A stretch of 42,248 nucleotides of DNA from Micromonospora sp. ATCC 39149 (GCF_000158815.1 NZ_GG657738.1:6601855-6644102); one strand, 5' to 3'. Shown: positions 32,221 to 40,509, numbered from the stretch's first letter. Numbers and translations are program-made. The notes: generated by a model not told the origin, from the letters alone.

Positions 32221-33284
32221 CCGCACATCCCTCCTCCCTCTCGGCCGACCCCGGCGCGCCGGGATCCGCCGACACCCCGGCGCCCCTGCCGGCGGCCCCC
32301 GGCGACGGCGCGGCGTCCGGCGCCCCGGGCCTCCGCCATGGCAGGGGGCCGTTCCGCCCCGGCGACCGGGTGCAGCTGACCGACCCGAAGGGGCGGATGC
32401 ACACGGTCACCCTGGAGCCTGGCAAGGAGTTCCACACCCACCGCGGGATCCTCGCCCACGACGCCCTGATCGGGCTGCCCGACGGCAGCGTGGTCACCAC
32501 CTCCGGCGGGGGCACCGCGTTCCTCGCGCTACGCCCCCTGCTGTCGGACTACGTGCTGTCCATGCCTCGCGGCGCCCAGGTGATCTATCCGAAGGACTCG
32601 GCGCAGATCGTCGCCATGGGTGACATCTTCCCCGGCGCGAAGGTCCTGGAGGCCGGCGCCGGCTCCGGCGCGCTGAGCTGCTCCCTGCTGCGGGCCGTCG
32701 GCACCACCGGCGAGCTGCACTCCTACGAGCTGCGCGACGACTTCGCCCAGATCGCCCGCCGCAACGTCGAGGCGTTCTTTCACGGCCCCCACCCGGCGTG
32801 GCGGCTGCACGTCGGCGACGTCGCGGCGTGCCCGGAGACCGGCTTCGACCGGATCATCCTGGACATGCTCACCCCCTGGGAGACCCTCGACATGGTGGAG
32901 CGGGCCCTGCTGCCCGGCGGGGTGTTCATCGGATACGTGGCCACCACCCCCCAGCTGTCCGAGCTGGTGGAGGCGCTGCGCGAGCGCGGCGGCTGGACCG
33001 AGCCGCGCGCCTGGGAGTCGCTGGTGCGCGACTGGCACGCCGAGGGGCTCGCCGTGCGCCCCGACCACCGGATGATCGCGCACACCGCGTTCCTCGTCTC
33101 GGCCCGCCGCCTCGCCCCCGGCGTGAACGCCCCGCCCCGGCGACGCAAGCCCAGCAAGGGCGCCGAGGCGTACGCCGAACGCAAGCAGGCGCTGCGCGCG
33201 GCCGCCGAGGCCCGGCAGGCCGCCGCCGCTCAGGCCGCCGGGGCGCTGCCCGACGCGGCGGAGGAGCGTGGGGAGGCCGGATGA
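32217..33284 (+). CDS. trmI: tRNA (adenine-58-N1)-methyltransferase TrmI
   Basis: A 355-residue Rossmann-fold enzyme that methylates A58 in the T-loop of tRNA. SAM motif I is VLEAGAGSGAL (143-153), and the catalytic Asp lies in RIILDMLTPWE. The N-terminal 40 residues are Pro/Ala-rich and probably disordered. The C-terminal tail is basic (RRRKPSKG...) and then Ala-rich. The mycobacterial orthologue also lies close to the proteasome genes. Both ends overlap neighbours (GTGA at the start, ATGA at the stop), so it is the middle of a three-gene translationally coupled set. Confidence 0.95.
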   Translation: MTAHPSSLSADPGAPGSADTPAPLPAAPGDGAASGAPGLRHGRGPFRPGDRVQLTDPKGRMHTVTLEPGKEFHTHRGILAHDALIGLPDGSVVTTSGGGTAFLALRPLLSDYVLSMPRGAQVIYPKDSAQIVAMGDIFPGAKVLEAGAGSGALSCSLLRAVGTTGELHSYELRDDFAQIARRNVEAFFHGPHPAWRLHVGDVAACPETGFDRIILDMLTPWETLDMVERALLPGGVFIGYVATTPQLSELVEALRERGGWTEPRAWESLVRDWHAEGLAVRPDHRMIAHTAFLVSARRLAPGVNAPPRRRKPSKGAEAYAERKQALRAAAEARQAAAAQAAGALPDAAEERGEAG

Positions 33285-33853
33285 GCCAGCCGGGCTTCGG
33301 CGGTCAGGACGTGCCGGCGGTCTTCCCCGACTGGTCGCCCTACACCGAGCTGGAATCGGCGGCGCGGGCCTACCTGCGGGACCCGGACGTCGCACTGGAG
33401 GCCCTGGACGGGGTGCTGCGCGGCGCGTCCGTGCTCGGCTTCACCCTCGAACGGTTCGTCAACGAGGTCAACGGCGTGTGGCAGGAGGTGGTGGTCTGCG
33501 ACGGCAGCCGCCTCGTGCTCTGGCACGGCGAGGACGTGCCCCCGGGGGAGGGGCCGCCCGGGTCGATGACCTCGTCGCTGCGGGTCGTGCCGGTCTCCAC
33601 CGTGACCGAGGTCGGCTGCCGGCGGCGGCTCACCCGCACCGACGACGGCGGGATCCGGGTCGACAGCATCGACGTCTACCTGCTGCTCACCTCGCTGGAC
33701 GAGGCGCCGCCCGGCGACGAGATCGGCGGGGTGCCCCGGCACGACGCGCTGCGCTTCGGTAAGACCCTCGACGACGGCGGGGCGGGGCAGATCGCGCGGC
33801 TGGAGGAGTTCGCCCGGATGGTGGCCTCGGTGGTCGGCCGGCCGCTGCTCTGA
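33281..33853 (+). CDS. Conserved hypothetical protein of the Pup-proteasome neighbourhood
   Basis: A 190-residue soluble protein without a recognised domain. It has a mixed alpha/beta look, with the segments VNEVNGVWQEVVVCDG, RVVPVSTVTEVGCRRRLTR and IDVYLLLTSLDEAP. Its ATG overlaps the trmI stop (ATGA), with GGGGAGG in place. Genes in this position, between trmI and the ferredoxin/arc pair, are common in actinobacteria, but no function is known to me. No signal peptide or membrane helix. Confidence 0.85.
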   Translation: MSQPGFGGQDVPAVFPDWSPYTELESAARAYLRDPDVALEALDGVLRGASVLGFTLERFVNEVNGVWQEVVVCDGSRLVLWHGEDVPPGEGPPGSMTSSLRVVPVSTVTEVGCRRRLTRTDDGGIRVDSIDVYLLLTSLDEAPPGDEIGGVPRHDALRFGKTLDDGGAGQIARLEEFARMVASVVGRPLL

Positions 33854-33891
33854 GCCCCGGCCGCCGGGTGGGCCGAGCCCCGGCCGCCGGG
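33852..33891. repeat. 17-bp direct repeat
   Basis: GAGCCCCGGCCGCCGGG occurs at 33852-33868 and 33875-33891 (23-bp period), spanning the stop codon of the hypothetical gene. Each copy can fold on itself, so it may serve as a terminator between the convergent genes. Confidence 0.5.
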
Positions 33892-33903
33892 GCAGCCGGG
33901 CGC

Positions 33904-34197
33904 TCAGTCGTCCGTGGCGTCCGGGCCGGCCACCTCGACGCCGTCGCCGCGCACCACGTGGATGCACTCGCCCGGGCACTCCCGCGCCGAGTCGATCACC
34001 TCCAGGCGCAGGTGCTCGGGCACCCCCACCCGGCTGCCCGGCGCGAGCCGCAGCTCGCCGTCGGTGCCCTTGACGTAGGCCAGCCCGTCGACGTCGAACT
34101 CGAAGACCTCCGGCGCGTACTGCACGCACAGGCCGTCGCCCGTGCACAGGTCCTGGTCCACCCAGACCTGCAACTGGTCGGTCGCGACCTCGCTCAC
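33904..34197 (-). CDS. Ferredoxin (3Fe-4S/4Fe-4S single-cluster type)
   Basis: A 97-residue ferredoxin. The cluster ligands are C18 and C24 (LCTGDGLC) with the distal ECPGEC pair. The central position of the CxxCxxC motif is Gly/Asp, which is typical of 3Fe-4S ferredoxins that serve P450s and similar oxygenases. GTG at 34197 is preferred over the longer open frame to 34269, because GGGGG sits 7 nt upstream and the family begins close to the VWVDQDLC strand. It is divergent from arc, with 177 nt between starts, an arrangement also common in other actinobacteria. Its redox partner is not in the window. Confidence 0.9.
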   Translation of the reverse strand: MSEVATDQLQVWVDQDLCTGDGLCVQYAPEVFEFDVDGLAYVKGTDGELRLAPGSRVGVPEHLRLEVIDSARECPGECIHVVRGDGVEVAGPDATDD

Positions 34198-34331
34198 CGG
34201 CGTACCCCCATGCTCTCCCGTCCCACGACACGACGGTACCCGAAGGCCCGGACCTGCCTCGGCGGCCACCCTTGGCGATCAAGCTTCAGTGACGAGGGCG
34301 TTGCGTGGGACCGAATCGGCCTCATAGCGGC

Positions 34332-34337
34332 TAGTGT
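34332..34337 (+). promoter_or_regulatory. -10 element of arc
   Basis: TAGTGT, about 38 nt before the GTG at 34375. The leader carries a strong GGGGAGG (34362-34368). Confidence 0.45.
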
Positions 34338-34374
34338 TAGGGCAGAACGTTCAAGCCCCCCGGGGAGGTGGGAC

Positions 34375-36156
34375 GTGGCACGCAGCGACGACGCGGACTC
34401 GCGCGCCGCACGGTGGGAGAAGGAGGCCCACGATCTCTCCACGCAGGTCGCGTTCCTTCAAGAGGAACTCGCACTGGTGCGGCGCAAGTTGACCGAAAGC
34501 CCCCGACACGTCCGGCAGCTCGAAGAGCGGCTGGCGGCCACCCAGGCACAGTTGGCGCGGCTGACCGAGAACAACGAACGGCTCGTGAGCACTCTGAAGG
34601 AGGCCCGGGCGCAGATCGTGACCCTCAAGGAGGAGATCGACCGCCTCGCGCAACCGCCGAGTGGCTACGGTGTCTTCCTGGCAGCGCACGAGGACGGCAC
34701 GGTGGACGTGTTCACCGGGGGGCGCAAGCTCCGGGTCGCCGTCTCACCCTCGCTGGACGTCGCGGAGCTGCGACGCGGCCAGGAGGTCCTGCTCAACGAC
34801 GCGCTCAACATCGTCGACGCGTTCGGTTTCGAGCGGGTCGGCGAGGTGGTGATGCTCAAGGAGATCCTCGCGGGTCCCGACGGCGCTCCGGGTGACCGGG
34901 CGCTGGTGGTCTCGCACTCCGACGAGGAGCGCATCGTGCACCTCGCCGATACCCTGATCGGCTCGCCGATCCGGGCCGGCGACTCGCTCATGATCGAGCC
35001 ACGCTCGGCGTACGCGTACGAGCGGATCCCGAAGAGCGAGGTCGAGGAGCTGGTCCTGGAGGAGGTGCCCGACGTCGACTACACCGACATCGGTGGCCTC
35101 CAGGCGCAGATCGAGCAGATCCGCGACGCGGTGGAGCTGCCCTTCCTGCACGCGGACCTGTTCCGTGAGCACCAGCTCCGCCCGCCCAAGGGCATCCTGC
35201 TCTACGGCCCGCCCGGCTGCGGCAAGACGCTCATCGCCAAGGCGGTGGCGAACTCGCTGGCCAAGAAGATCGCCGAGCGGTTGGGCAAGGAGAGGCACAC
35301 CAGCTTCTTCCTCAACATCAAGGGCCCCGAGCTGCTCAACAAGTACGTCGGCGAAACCGAGCGGCACATCCGGTTGATCTTCCAGCGGGCTCGGGAGAAG
35401 GCCGGCGAGGGCACCCCGGTGATCGTGTTCTTCGACGAGATGGACTCGATTTTCCGCACCCGCGGCTCCGGCGTCTCCTCCGACGTGGAGAACACCATCG
35501 TCCCCCAGCTGCTCAGCGAGATCGACGGCGTGGAGGGGCTGGAGAACGTCATCGTCATCGGCGCCTCCAACCGGGAGGACATGATCGACCCGGCCATCCT
35601 GCGCCCCGGCCGGCTCGACGTGAAGATCAAGATCGAGCGGCCGGACGCCGAGGCGGCCAAGGACATCTTCTCCAAGTACATCCTCTCCGGGCTGCCCCTG
35701 CACCCGGACGACCTGGCCGAGCACGGCGGCGACCCGCAGGCCACCGTCGCCGCCATGATCGACGCGGTCGTGCTGCGGATGTACTCCGAGACCGAGGAGA
35801 ACCGCTTCCTCGAGGTGACCTACGCCAACGGTGACAAGGAGGTCCTGTACTTCAAGGACTTCAACTCCGGCGCGATGATCCAGAACATCGTCGACCGGGG
35901 CAAGAAGATGGCGATCAAGGAGTTCCTCACCTCCGGCCGCAAGGGCCTGCGCCTACAGCACCTCCTCGACGCCTGCGTCGACGAGTTCCGCGAGAACGAG
36001 GACCTGCCCAACACCACCAACCCCGACGACTGGGCCCGCATCTCCGGCAAGAAGGGCGAGCGGATCGTCTACATCCGCACGCTCGTCTCCGGTGGCAAGG
36101 GCACGGAGGCCGGCCGGTCGATCGAGACCGCCAGCAACACCGGCCAGTACCTGTAG
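34375..36156 (+). CDS. arc: Proteasomal AAA+ ATPase ARC/Mpa
   Basis: A 593-residue hexameric unfoldase that recognises Pup-tagged proteins and threads them into the 20S proteasome. An N-terminal coiled coil (about 10-85, the Pup-binding part) is followed by OB domains (about 90-235) and the AAA module: Walker A GPPGCGKT at 278-285 and Walker B IVFFDE at 350-355. The C-terminus ends GQYL, the conserved proteasome-docking tail with a penultimate Tyr. The GTG start with GGGGAGG upstream gives the usual ARSDDADSR beginning. A 15-bp-stem terminator directly follows, so dop is transcribed separately. Confidence 0.97.
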   Translation: MARSDDADSRAARWEKEAHDLSTQVAFLQEELALVRRKLTESPRHVRQLEERLAATQAQLARLTENNERLVSTLKEARAQIVTLKEEIDRLAQPPSGYGVFLAAHEDGTVDVFTGGRKLRVAVSPSLDVAELRRGQEVLLNDALNIVDAFGFERVGEVVMLKEILAGPDGAPGDRALVVSHSDEERIVHLADTLIGSPIRAGDSLMIEPRSAYAYERIPKSEVEELVLEEVPDVDYTDIGGLQAQIEQIRDAVELPFLHADLFREHQLRPPKGILLYGPPGCGKTLIAKAVANSLAKKIAERLGKERHTSFFLNIKGPELLNKYVGETERHIRLIFQRAREKAGEGTPVIVFFDEMDSIFRTRGSGVSSDVENTIVPQLLSEIDGVEGLENVIVIGASNREDMIDPAILRPGRLDVKIKIERPDAEAAKDIFSKYILSGLPLHPDDLAEHGGDPQATVAAMIDAVVLRMYSETEENRFLEVTYANGDKEVLYFKDFNSGAMIQNIVDRGKKMAIKEFLTSGRKGLRLQHLLDACVDEFRENEDLPNTTNPDDWARISGKKGERIVYIRTLVSGGKGTEAGRSIETASNTGQYL

Positions 36157-36166
36157 CCCCGACGGC

Positions 36167-36210
36167 ACGCGACGGGGCCCGCGACAGCGACGTCTCGGGC
36201 CCCGTCGCGT
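36167..36210 (+). terminator. Terminator after arc
   Basis: Perfect 15-bp arms ACGCGACGGGGCCCG (36167-36181) and CGGGCCCCGTCGCGT (36196-36210) with a 14-nt loop. Confidence 0.8.
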
Positions 36211-36331
36211 CCCCACCCCGGGGCCGCGACACCGCCCCGGCGTGGCCCGCCCGCCGCGCCCCCTCGCCGCGCGGCGCGGACTACGCTCGACGTGACGGGG
36301 GACCGGGTCGGCGAGCGAAGCGGGTAGGTCG

Positions 36332-37849
36332 ATGAGCGTAAGACGGATCATGGGCACCGAGGTCGAGTACGGCATCTCCGTGCCCGGCCAGGCGGGGGCC
36401 AACCCGATGGTCACCTCCTCCCAGGTGGTCAACGCCTACGGGGCGCGCCCCGAACTCAACCGGGGCGGCCGGGCCCGCTGGGACTACGAGGAGGAGTCGC
36501 CGCTGCGCGACGCCCGCGGCTTCACCTACTCCGGCGCCGCGTACGACCCGGCCGAGGCCCTCGCCGACGAGGACCTCGGGCTGGCCAACGTCATACTCAC
36601 CAACGGCGCCCGGCTCTACGTCGACCACGCCCACCCGGAGTACTCCACCCCCGAGGTCACCAACCCCCTCGACGTGGTCCGGTGGGACAAGGCCGGCGAG
36701 CGGGTGATGGCCGAGGCGTCCCGCCGGGCCGCCACCATCCCGGGCACCCAGCCCATCCGCCTCTACAAGAACAACACCGACAACAAGGGCGCCAGCTACG
36801 GCGCCCACGAGAACTACCTGATGCGCCGGCAGACGCCGTTCGCCGACATCGTCGCGTACCTGACGCCGTTCTTCGTGACCCGCCAGATCGTCTGCGGTGC
36901 CGGCCGCGTCGGCATCGGCCAGGACGGCGGCGCCAGCGGCTTCCAGATCTCCCAACGTGCCGACTTCTTCGAGGTCGAGGTCGGCCTGGAGACGACGCTC
37001 AAGCGACCCATCATCAACACCCGCGACGAGCCGCACGCCGACGCCGACAAGTACCGGCGGCTGCACGTCATCATCGGCGACGCCAACCTGTCGGAGATCT
37101 CCACGTACCTGAAGCTCGGCACCACCGCGCTGATCCTCACCATGATCGAGGAGAAGGCGCTCGGTGCGGACCTGGGCATCGCCGACCCGGTGGGCGAGTT
37201 GCGCGCCGTCAGCCACGACCCGTCGTTGAAGCACCTGATGCGGCTACGCGACGGGCGGCGGTTGACCGCCCTGGACGTGCAGTGGGCGTACTTCGAGCGG
37301 GTCAGCTCCTTCGTGGACGACCGGTACGGCACCGACGTCGACGCGCAGACCGCGGACGTACTGGCCCGCTGGGAGAGCGTGCTGGACCGGCTCGGCCGCG
37401 ACGCTTTCCTCTGCGCCGACGAGCTGGACTGGGTGGCGAAGCTGCGGCTGCTGGAGGGGTATCGGGAGCGGGAGAACCTCGGCTGGGGCTCACCCAAGCT
37501 CCAGTTGGTCGACCTGCAGTACTCCGACGTGCGGCCGGAGAAGGGCCTCTACCACCGGCTTGTGCAGCGCGGGTCGATGAAGACGCTGCTGACCGACGAG
37601 CAGACCCGCACGGCGATGACCGAGCCGCCGGAGGACACCCGGGCCTACTTCCGGGGCCGCTGCCTGGCCCAGTACGCCTCCGAGGTGGTCGCCGCGAGCT
37701 GGGACTCGGTGATCTTCGACGTGGGACGGGAATCGCTGGTGCGGGTGCCGATGATGGAACCGGAGCGGGGCACCCGCAAGCACGTCGGTGCCCTGTTCGA
37801 CCGGTGCGTCAGCGCCAAGGACCTGCTGGAGACGCTGACCGGCGGCTGA
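36332..37849 (+). CDS. dop: Depupylase/Pup deamidase Dop
   Basis: A 505-residue carboxylate-amine-ligase-like enzyme that removes Pup from tagged proteins and, where Pup ends in Gln, deamidates it. Glu residues E10 and E12 (MGTEVEYG) bind ATP/Mg, and catalytic Asp D98 sits in NGARLYVDHAHPEYSTPE. The insertion at about 41-80 (GGRARWDYEEESPLRDARG) is the Dop-loop that separates Dop from its paralogue PafA. Since Pup here already ends in Glu, depupylation is likely its main job. A possible -10 (TACGCT, 36282-36287) lies upstream, and a very strong terminator follows. Confidence 0.96.
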   Translation: MSVRRIMGTEVEYGISVPGQAGANPMVTSSQVVNAYGARPELNRGGRARWDYEEESPLRDARGFTYSGAAYDPAEALADEDLGLANVILTNGARLYVDHAHPEYSTPEVTNPLDVVRWDKAGERVMAEASRRAATIPGTQPIRLYKNNTDNKGASYGAHENYLMRRQTPFADIVAYLTPFFVTRQIVCGAGRVGIGQDGGASGFQISQRADFFEVEVGLETTLKRPIINTRDEPHADADKYRRLHVIIGDANLSEISTYLKLGTTALILTMIEEKALGADLGIADPVGELRAVSHDPSLKHLMRLRDGRRLTALDVQWAYFERVSSFVDDRYGTDVDAQTADVLARWESVLDRLGRDAFLCADELDWVAKLRLLEGYRERENLGWGSPKLQLVDLQYSDVRPEKGLYHRLVQRGSMKTLLTDEQTRTAMTEPPEDTRAYFRGRCLAQYASEVVAASWDSVIFDVGRESLVRVPMMEPERGTRKHVGALFDRCVSAKDLLETLTGG

Positions 37850-37865
37850 TCCGCCGTCGACGCGG

Positions 37866-37905
37866 GCCCGCCGCGCGCCGGGAACCCGGCGCGCGGCGGG
37901 CTTTT
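37866..37905 (+). terminator. Very strong terminator between dop and pup
   Basis: Perfect 17-bp arms at 37866-37882 and 37885-37901 (start GCCCGCCGCG) around a 2-nt AA spacer, followed by TTTT at 37902-37905. Confidence 0.9.
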
Positions 37906-37921
37906 CGTCGCCTCCGCGAGG

Positions 37922-37927
37922 TAAGTT
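37922..37927 (+). promoter_or_regulatory. -10 element of the pup operon
   Basis: TAAGTT, about 30 nt before the pup ATG at 37957. The short leader carries GGAGGAGG. Its position just after the terminator gives pup-nuclease-prcB-prcA their own promoter. Confidence 0.5.
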
Positions 37928-37956
37928 CATCGGAGGAGATCGTGGAGGAGGCAGCA

Positions 37957-38172
37957 ATGGCCACTCGTGACAGCGGCGGGCAGTCGCAGTCGGGCAAGGC
38001 CCGGCAGGGCGAGGAGATCGAGGACGTCACCACCGAGGCGAACCCGGAGGTTGCCGAGCGGCACGCCGAAATCACCGAGGACGTCGACGACCTGCTCGAC
38101 GAGATCGACTCCGTCCTGGAGGAGAACGCAGAGGAGTTCGTGAGGGGATACGTACAGAAGGGGGGTGAATGA
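37957..38172 (+). CDS. pup: Prokaryotic ubiquitin-like protein Pup
   Basis: A 71-residue, acidic, largely disordered tag protein that is ligated through its C-terminal Glu to lysines of target proteins by PafA. The helix that pairs with the ARC coiled coil lies at about 35-60 (DVDDLLDEIDSVLEENAEEF). The C-terminus reads VQKGGE: it ends in Glu rather than Gln, so no deamidation is needed before ligation. The start at 37957 has a strong GGAGGAGG site. The nuclease-like gene starts 6 nt after the stop. Confidence 0.97.
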   Translation: MATRDSGGQSQSGKARQGEEIEDVTTEANPEVAERHAEITEDVDDLLDEIDSVLEENAEEFVRGYVQKGGE

Positions 38173-38178
38173 TACTAT

Positions 38179-38847
38179 ATGTCCGATTTGCCTAGTGCGT
38201 CGGACAAGAAGTGCCTCCAGTGTGAGCGCCTGCTGCCCACGACCGAGTTTCATCGCAACCGGCGGCGCGTGGACGGGCTGGCCTACTACTGCAAGACCTG
38301 CGCGGCGGCCCGCTCAGAGGCGAGCCGCCGCAAGCGCGGGATCAGCGCGCCGACAAGGCCTCCGGCTCCGGTCCCCGCCGGGCTGAAATGGTGTCCCGAC
38401 TGCGGAGACACCAAACCGCTTGAGGACTTTCCGCGCACCAGGAAGGCCGGCGGGCGGCACTCGTACTGCAAACCGTGTCACAACGCCCGCGGGAAAGAAA
38501 CGGTGCAGCGGCTGTACGGCGGCACCCGCGAATACCACCTGCGTCGCCGCTACGGGGTGGGGCAGAAGGAGTTCGACGAGCTTCTGGCCGAGCAGGGCGG
38601 GGTCTGCGCGATCTGTGGCGGCGCGGACCCGCAACATCTGGACCACGATCATCGCACCGGTTGGGTGCGCGGGATACTCTGCTTCAACTGCAACGGTGGT
38701 CTTGGCCAGTTCCGTGACAGTCCTACGAGGCTGGCCAGGGCGATCACGTACCTGAAGGGAACCACGTGGCAGCGGGCTTTGATCCATCCGGGCGTCTACC
38801 AGATGTGTTCACCAACGCGGGGACGTCCTCCTTCACGTCTTTCCTGA
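38179..38847 (+). CDS. Endonuclease VII-like HNH protein with two N-terminal zinc-finger repeats
   Basis: A 222-residue protein. Two tandem Cys4 repeats come first: C12/C15/C38/C41 and C72/C75/C97/C100. The C-terminal recombination-endonuclease-VII-like domain has zinc Cys C143/C146/C168/C171, a catalytic-looking LDHDH (D155, H156, H158) and Asn170/Asn172 in CFNCNGG. T4 endonuclease VII resolves branched DNA; activity here is inferred from motifs only. The gene lies 6 nt after pup and its last 82 nt overlap the predicted prcB start, so expression is tied to the proteasome. A gene in this slot is found in other actinobacteria. Why a nuclease is made with the proteasome is unknown. Confidence 0.9.
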   Translation: MSDLPSASDKKCLQCERLLPTTEFHRNRRRVDGLAYYCKTCAAARSEASRRKRGISAPTRPPAPVPAGLKWCPDCGDTKPLEDFPRTRKAGGRHSYCKPCHNARGKETVQRLYGGTREYHLRRRYGVGQKEFDELLAEQGGVCAICGGADPQHLDHDHRTGWVRGILCFNCNGGLGQFRDSPTRLARAITYLKGTTWQRALIHPGVYQMCSPTRGRPPSRLS

Positions 38848-39605
38848 GCAGGGTGGCTCCCGAGATGCTGCCCGGCCGTCGGCCGTTGCCGCCGGGCATG
38901 GCCGCCGACCTGGCGCCGCACGCGACCACCATCGTGGCCATCTCGGCCGCCGGTGGCGTGGTGATGGCCGGCGACCGGCGGGCCACCATGGGCAACCTGA
39001 TCGCCCAGCGGGACATCGAGAAGGTGCACCCGGCCGACGCGTACTCGCTGGTCGGCATCGCCGGCACCGCGGGCATCGGCATCGAGCTGATGCGACTGTT
39101 CCAGGTGGAGCTGGAGCACTACGAGAAGATCGAGGGCGCGATGCTCTCGCTCGACGGCAAGGCCAACCGGCTGGCCTCGATGATCCGGGGCAACCTGGGC
39201 GCGGCCATGCAGGGCCTGGCGGTGATCCCGCTGTTCGCCGGGTTCGACCTGGCCGCCGCGGACCAGGCGCGGGCCGGGCGGATCTTCAGCTTCGACGTGA
39301 CCGGCGGCCCCTACGAGGAGACCGGCTACGACGCGATCGGCTCTGGGTCGATCTTCGCCCGGTCGGCGCTGAAGAAGCGGTTCCGCGCCGGTCTGTCGAT
39401 CGACGACGCGGTGCGGCTCGCGGTCGAGGCGCTCTACGACGCGGCCGACGACGACACGGCCACCGGCGGCCCGGACATGATCCGCCGCATCTACCCGGTG
39501 GTGATGACCGCGACGGCGGAGGGCACCCACCGGCTCACCGAGGCCGAGACGGCCGCCATCGCCGAGGCCGTGGTCGCCGGCCGGATGGAGAACCCGGGCG
39601 GCTGA
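38766..39605 (+). CDS. prcB: Proteasome subunit beta PrcB
   Basis: A 279-residue catalytic subunit of the 20S proteasome. A 53-residue propeptide is removed to expose T54 (ATTIVA). Active-site D70 (AGDRR) and K86 are at the canonical +16 and +32 positions. GTG 38766 has GAAGGGA 6 nt upstream and yields the propeptide pattern GTSSFTSFL...GRRPLPPG typical of actinobacteria. That start overlaps the end of the nuclease-like gene by 82 nt. prcA follows after 61 nt. Confidence 0.96.
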   Translation: MAAGFDPSGRLPDVFTNAGTSSFTSFLSRVAPEMLPGRRPLPPGMAADLAPHATTIVAISAAGGVVMAGDRRATMGNLIAQRDIEKVHPADAYSLVGIAGTAGIGIELMRLFQVELEHYEKIEGAMLSLDGKANRLASMIRGNLGAAMQGLAVIPLFAGFDLAAADQARAGRIFSFDVTGGPYEETGYDAIGSGSIFARSALKKRFRAGLSIDDAVRLAVEALYDAADDDTATGGPDMIRRIYPVVMTATAEGTHRLTEAETAAIAEAVVAGRMENPGG

Positions 39606-39666
39606 GCCCGCCCACACCCCAAGCAGCAGTCGTCGTCAGCACAGCGCCCAAAGGAGAACCGCCGCC

Positions 39667-40509
39667 GTGGCCATGCAGTTCTACGCCTCGCCCGAGCAGA
39701 TCATGCGCGACCGCTCCGAGCTGGCCCGCAAGGGCATCGCCCGGGGTCGCAGCGCGGTGGTCCTGAGCTACTCCGGCGGGGTGCTCTTCGTCGCGGAGAA
39801 CCTCTCCAGCACCCTGCACAAGGTCAGCGAGATATACGACCGGATCGGCTTCGCCGCCGTGGGCCGGTACAACGAGTTCGAGAACCTGCGTCGCGCCGGG
39901 GTCCGGATGGCCGACCTCAACGGCCTGAGCTACGACCGGCGGGACGTGACCGGTCTGGCGTTGGCCAACGCGTACGCGCAGACCCTCGGCGCCATCTTCA
40001 CCGAGCAGTCGAAGCCGTTCGAGGTGGAGATCTGCGTGGCGGAGGTGGGCGCGACGCCGGAGGCCGACGCGCTGTACCGGTTGACCTACGACGGTTCGGT
40101 GAACGACGAGCCCGGCCGGATGGCGATGGGCGGGCAGGCCGAGGCGATCTCCGGGGTGCTCAAGGCGCAGCACCGGCCGGACATGTCGCTCGGCGAGGCG
40201 GTCCGGGTTGCCGTGGCGGCGCTGGGCAGCGTCGGTGGGGAGGGCGGCGCGGCCCGGACGATCGCGGCGAACCAGTTGGAGGTGGCGGTCCTGGACCGTC
40301 GCCGGGTGGGCCGGACGTTCCGGCGGATCACCGGGGCGGCTTTGACCGCGCTGCTGGATGCCGACGCGGACGCGGCGAAGGACGAGGCGTCGACCGAGGA
40401 GCGCCCGGAGACCCCGACGACGCCGATGCAGGAGGCGGGGAAGCCGACCACGTCGGCCGGCTCGGCGGACCTGGAGGGGCAGCAGGAGTCCGACACGTCC
40501 GGGTCGTGA
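39667..40509 (+). CDS. prcA: Proteasome subunit alpha PrcA
   Basis: A 280-residue structural subunit that forms the gated outer rings of the 20S core. The N-terminus AMQFYASPEQIMRDRSELA is the conserved gate segment. The fold runs to about residue 235, after which a Glu/Thr/Ser/Pro-rich disordered tail of about 45 residues follows. Start GTG 39667 (or ATG two codons later) with AAAGGAGA upstream. A 26-bp palindromic terminator lies downstream, which separates it from pafA. Confidence 0.96.
   Translation: MAMQFYASPEQIMRDRSELARKGIARGRSAVVLSYSGGVLFVAENLSSTLHKVSEIYDRIGFAAVGRYNEFENLRRAGVRMADLNGLSYDRRDVTGLALANAYAQTLGAIFTEQSKPFEVEICVAEVGATPEADALYRLTYDGSVNDEPGRMAMGGQAEAISGVLKAQHRPDMSLGEAVRVAVAALGSVGGEGGAARTIAANQLEVAVLDRRRVGRTFRRITGAALTALLDADADAAKDEASTEERPETPTTPMQEAGKPTTSAGSADLEGQQESDTSGS

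Noticed and set aside
36332..37849. Second copy of the Pup ligase
   Set aside because: It is similar to PafA but has the Dop-loop insertion (about 41-80) and the MGTEVEYG start of Dop.
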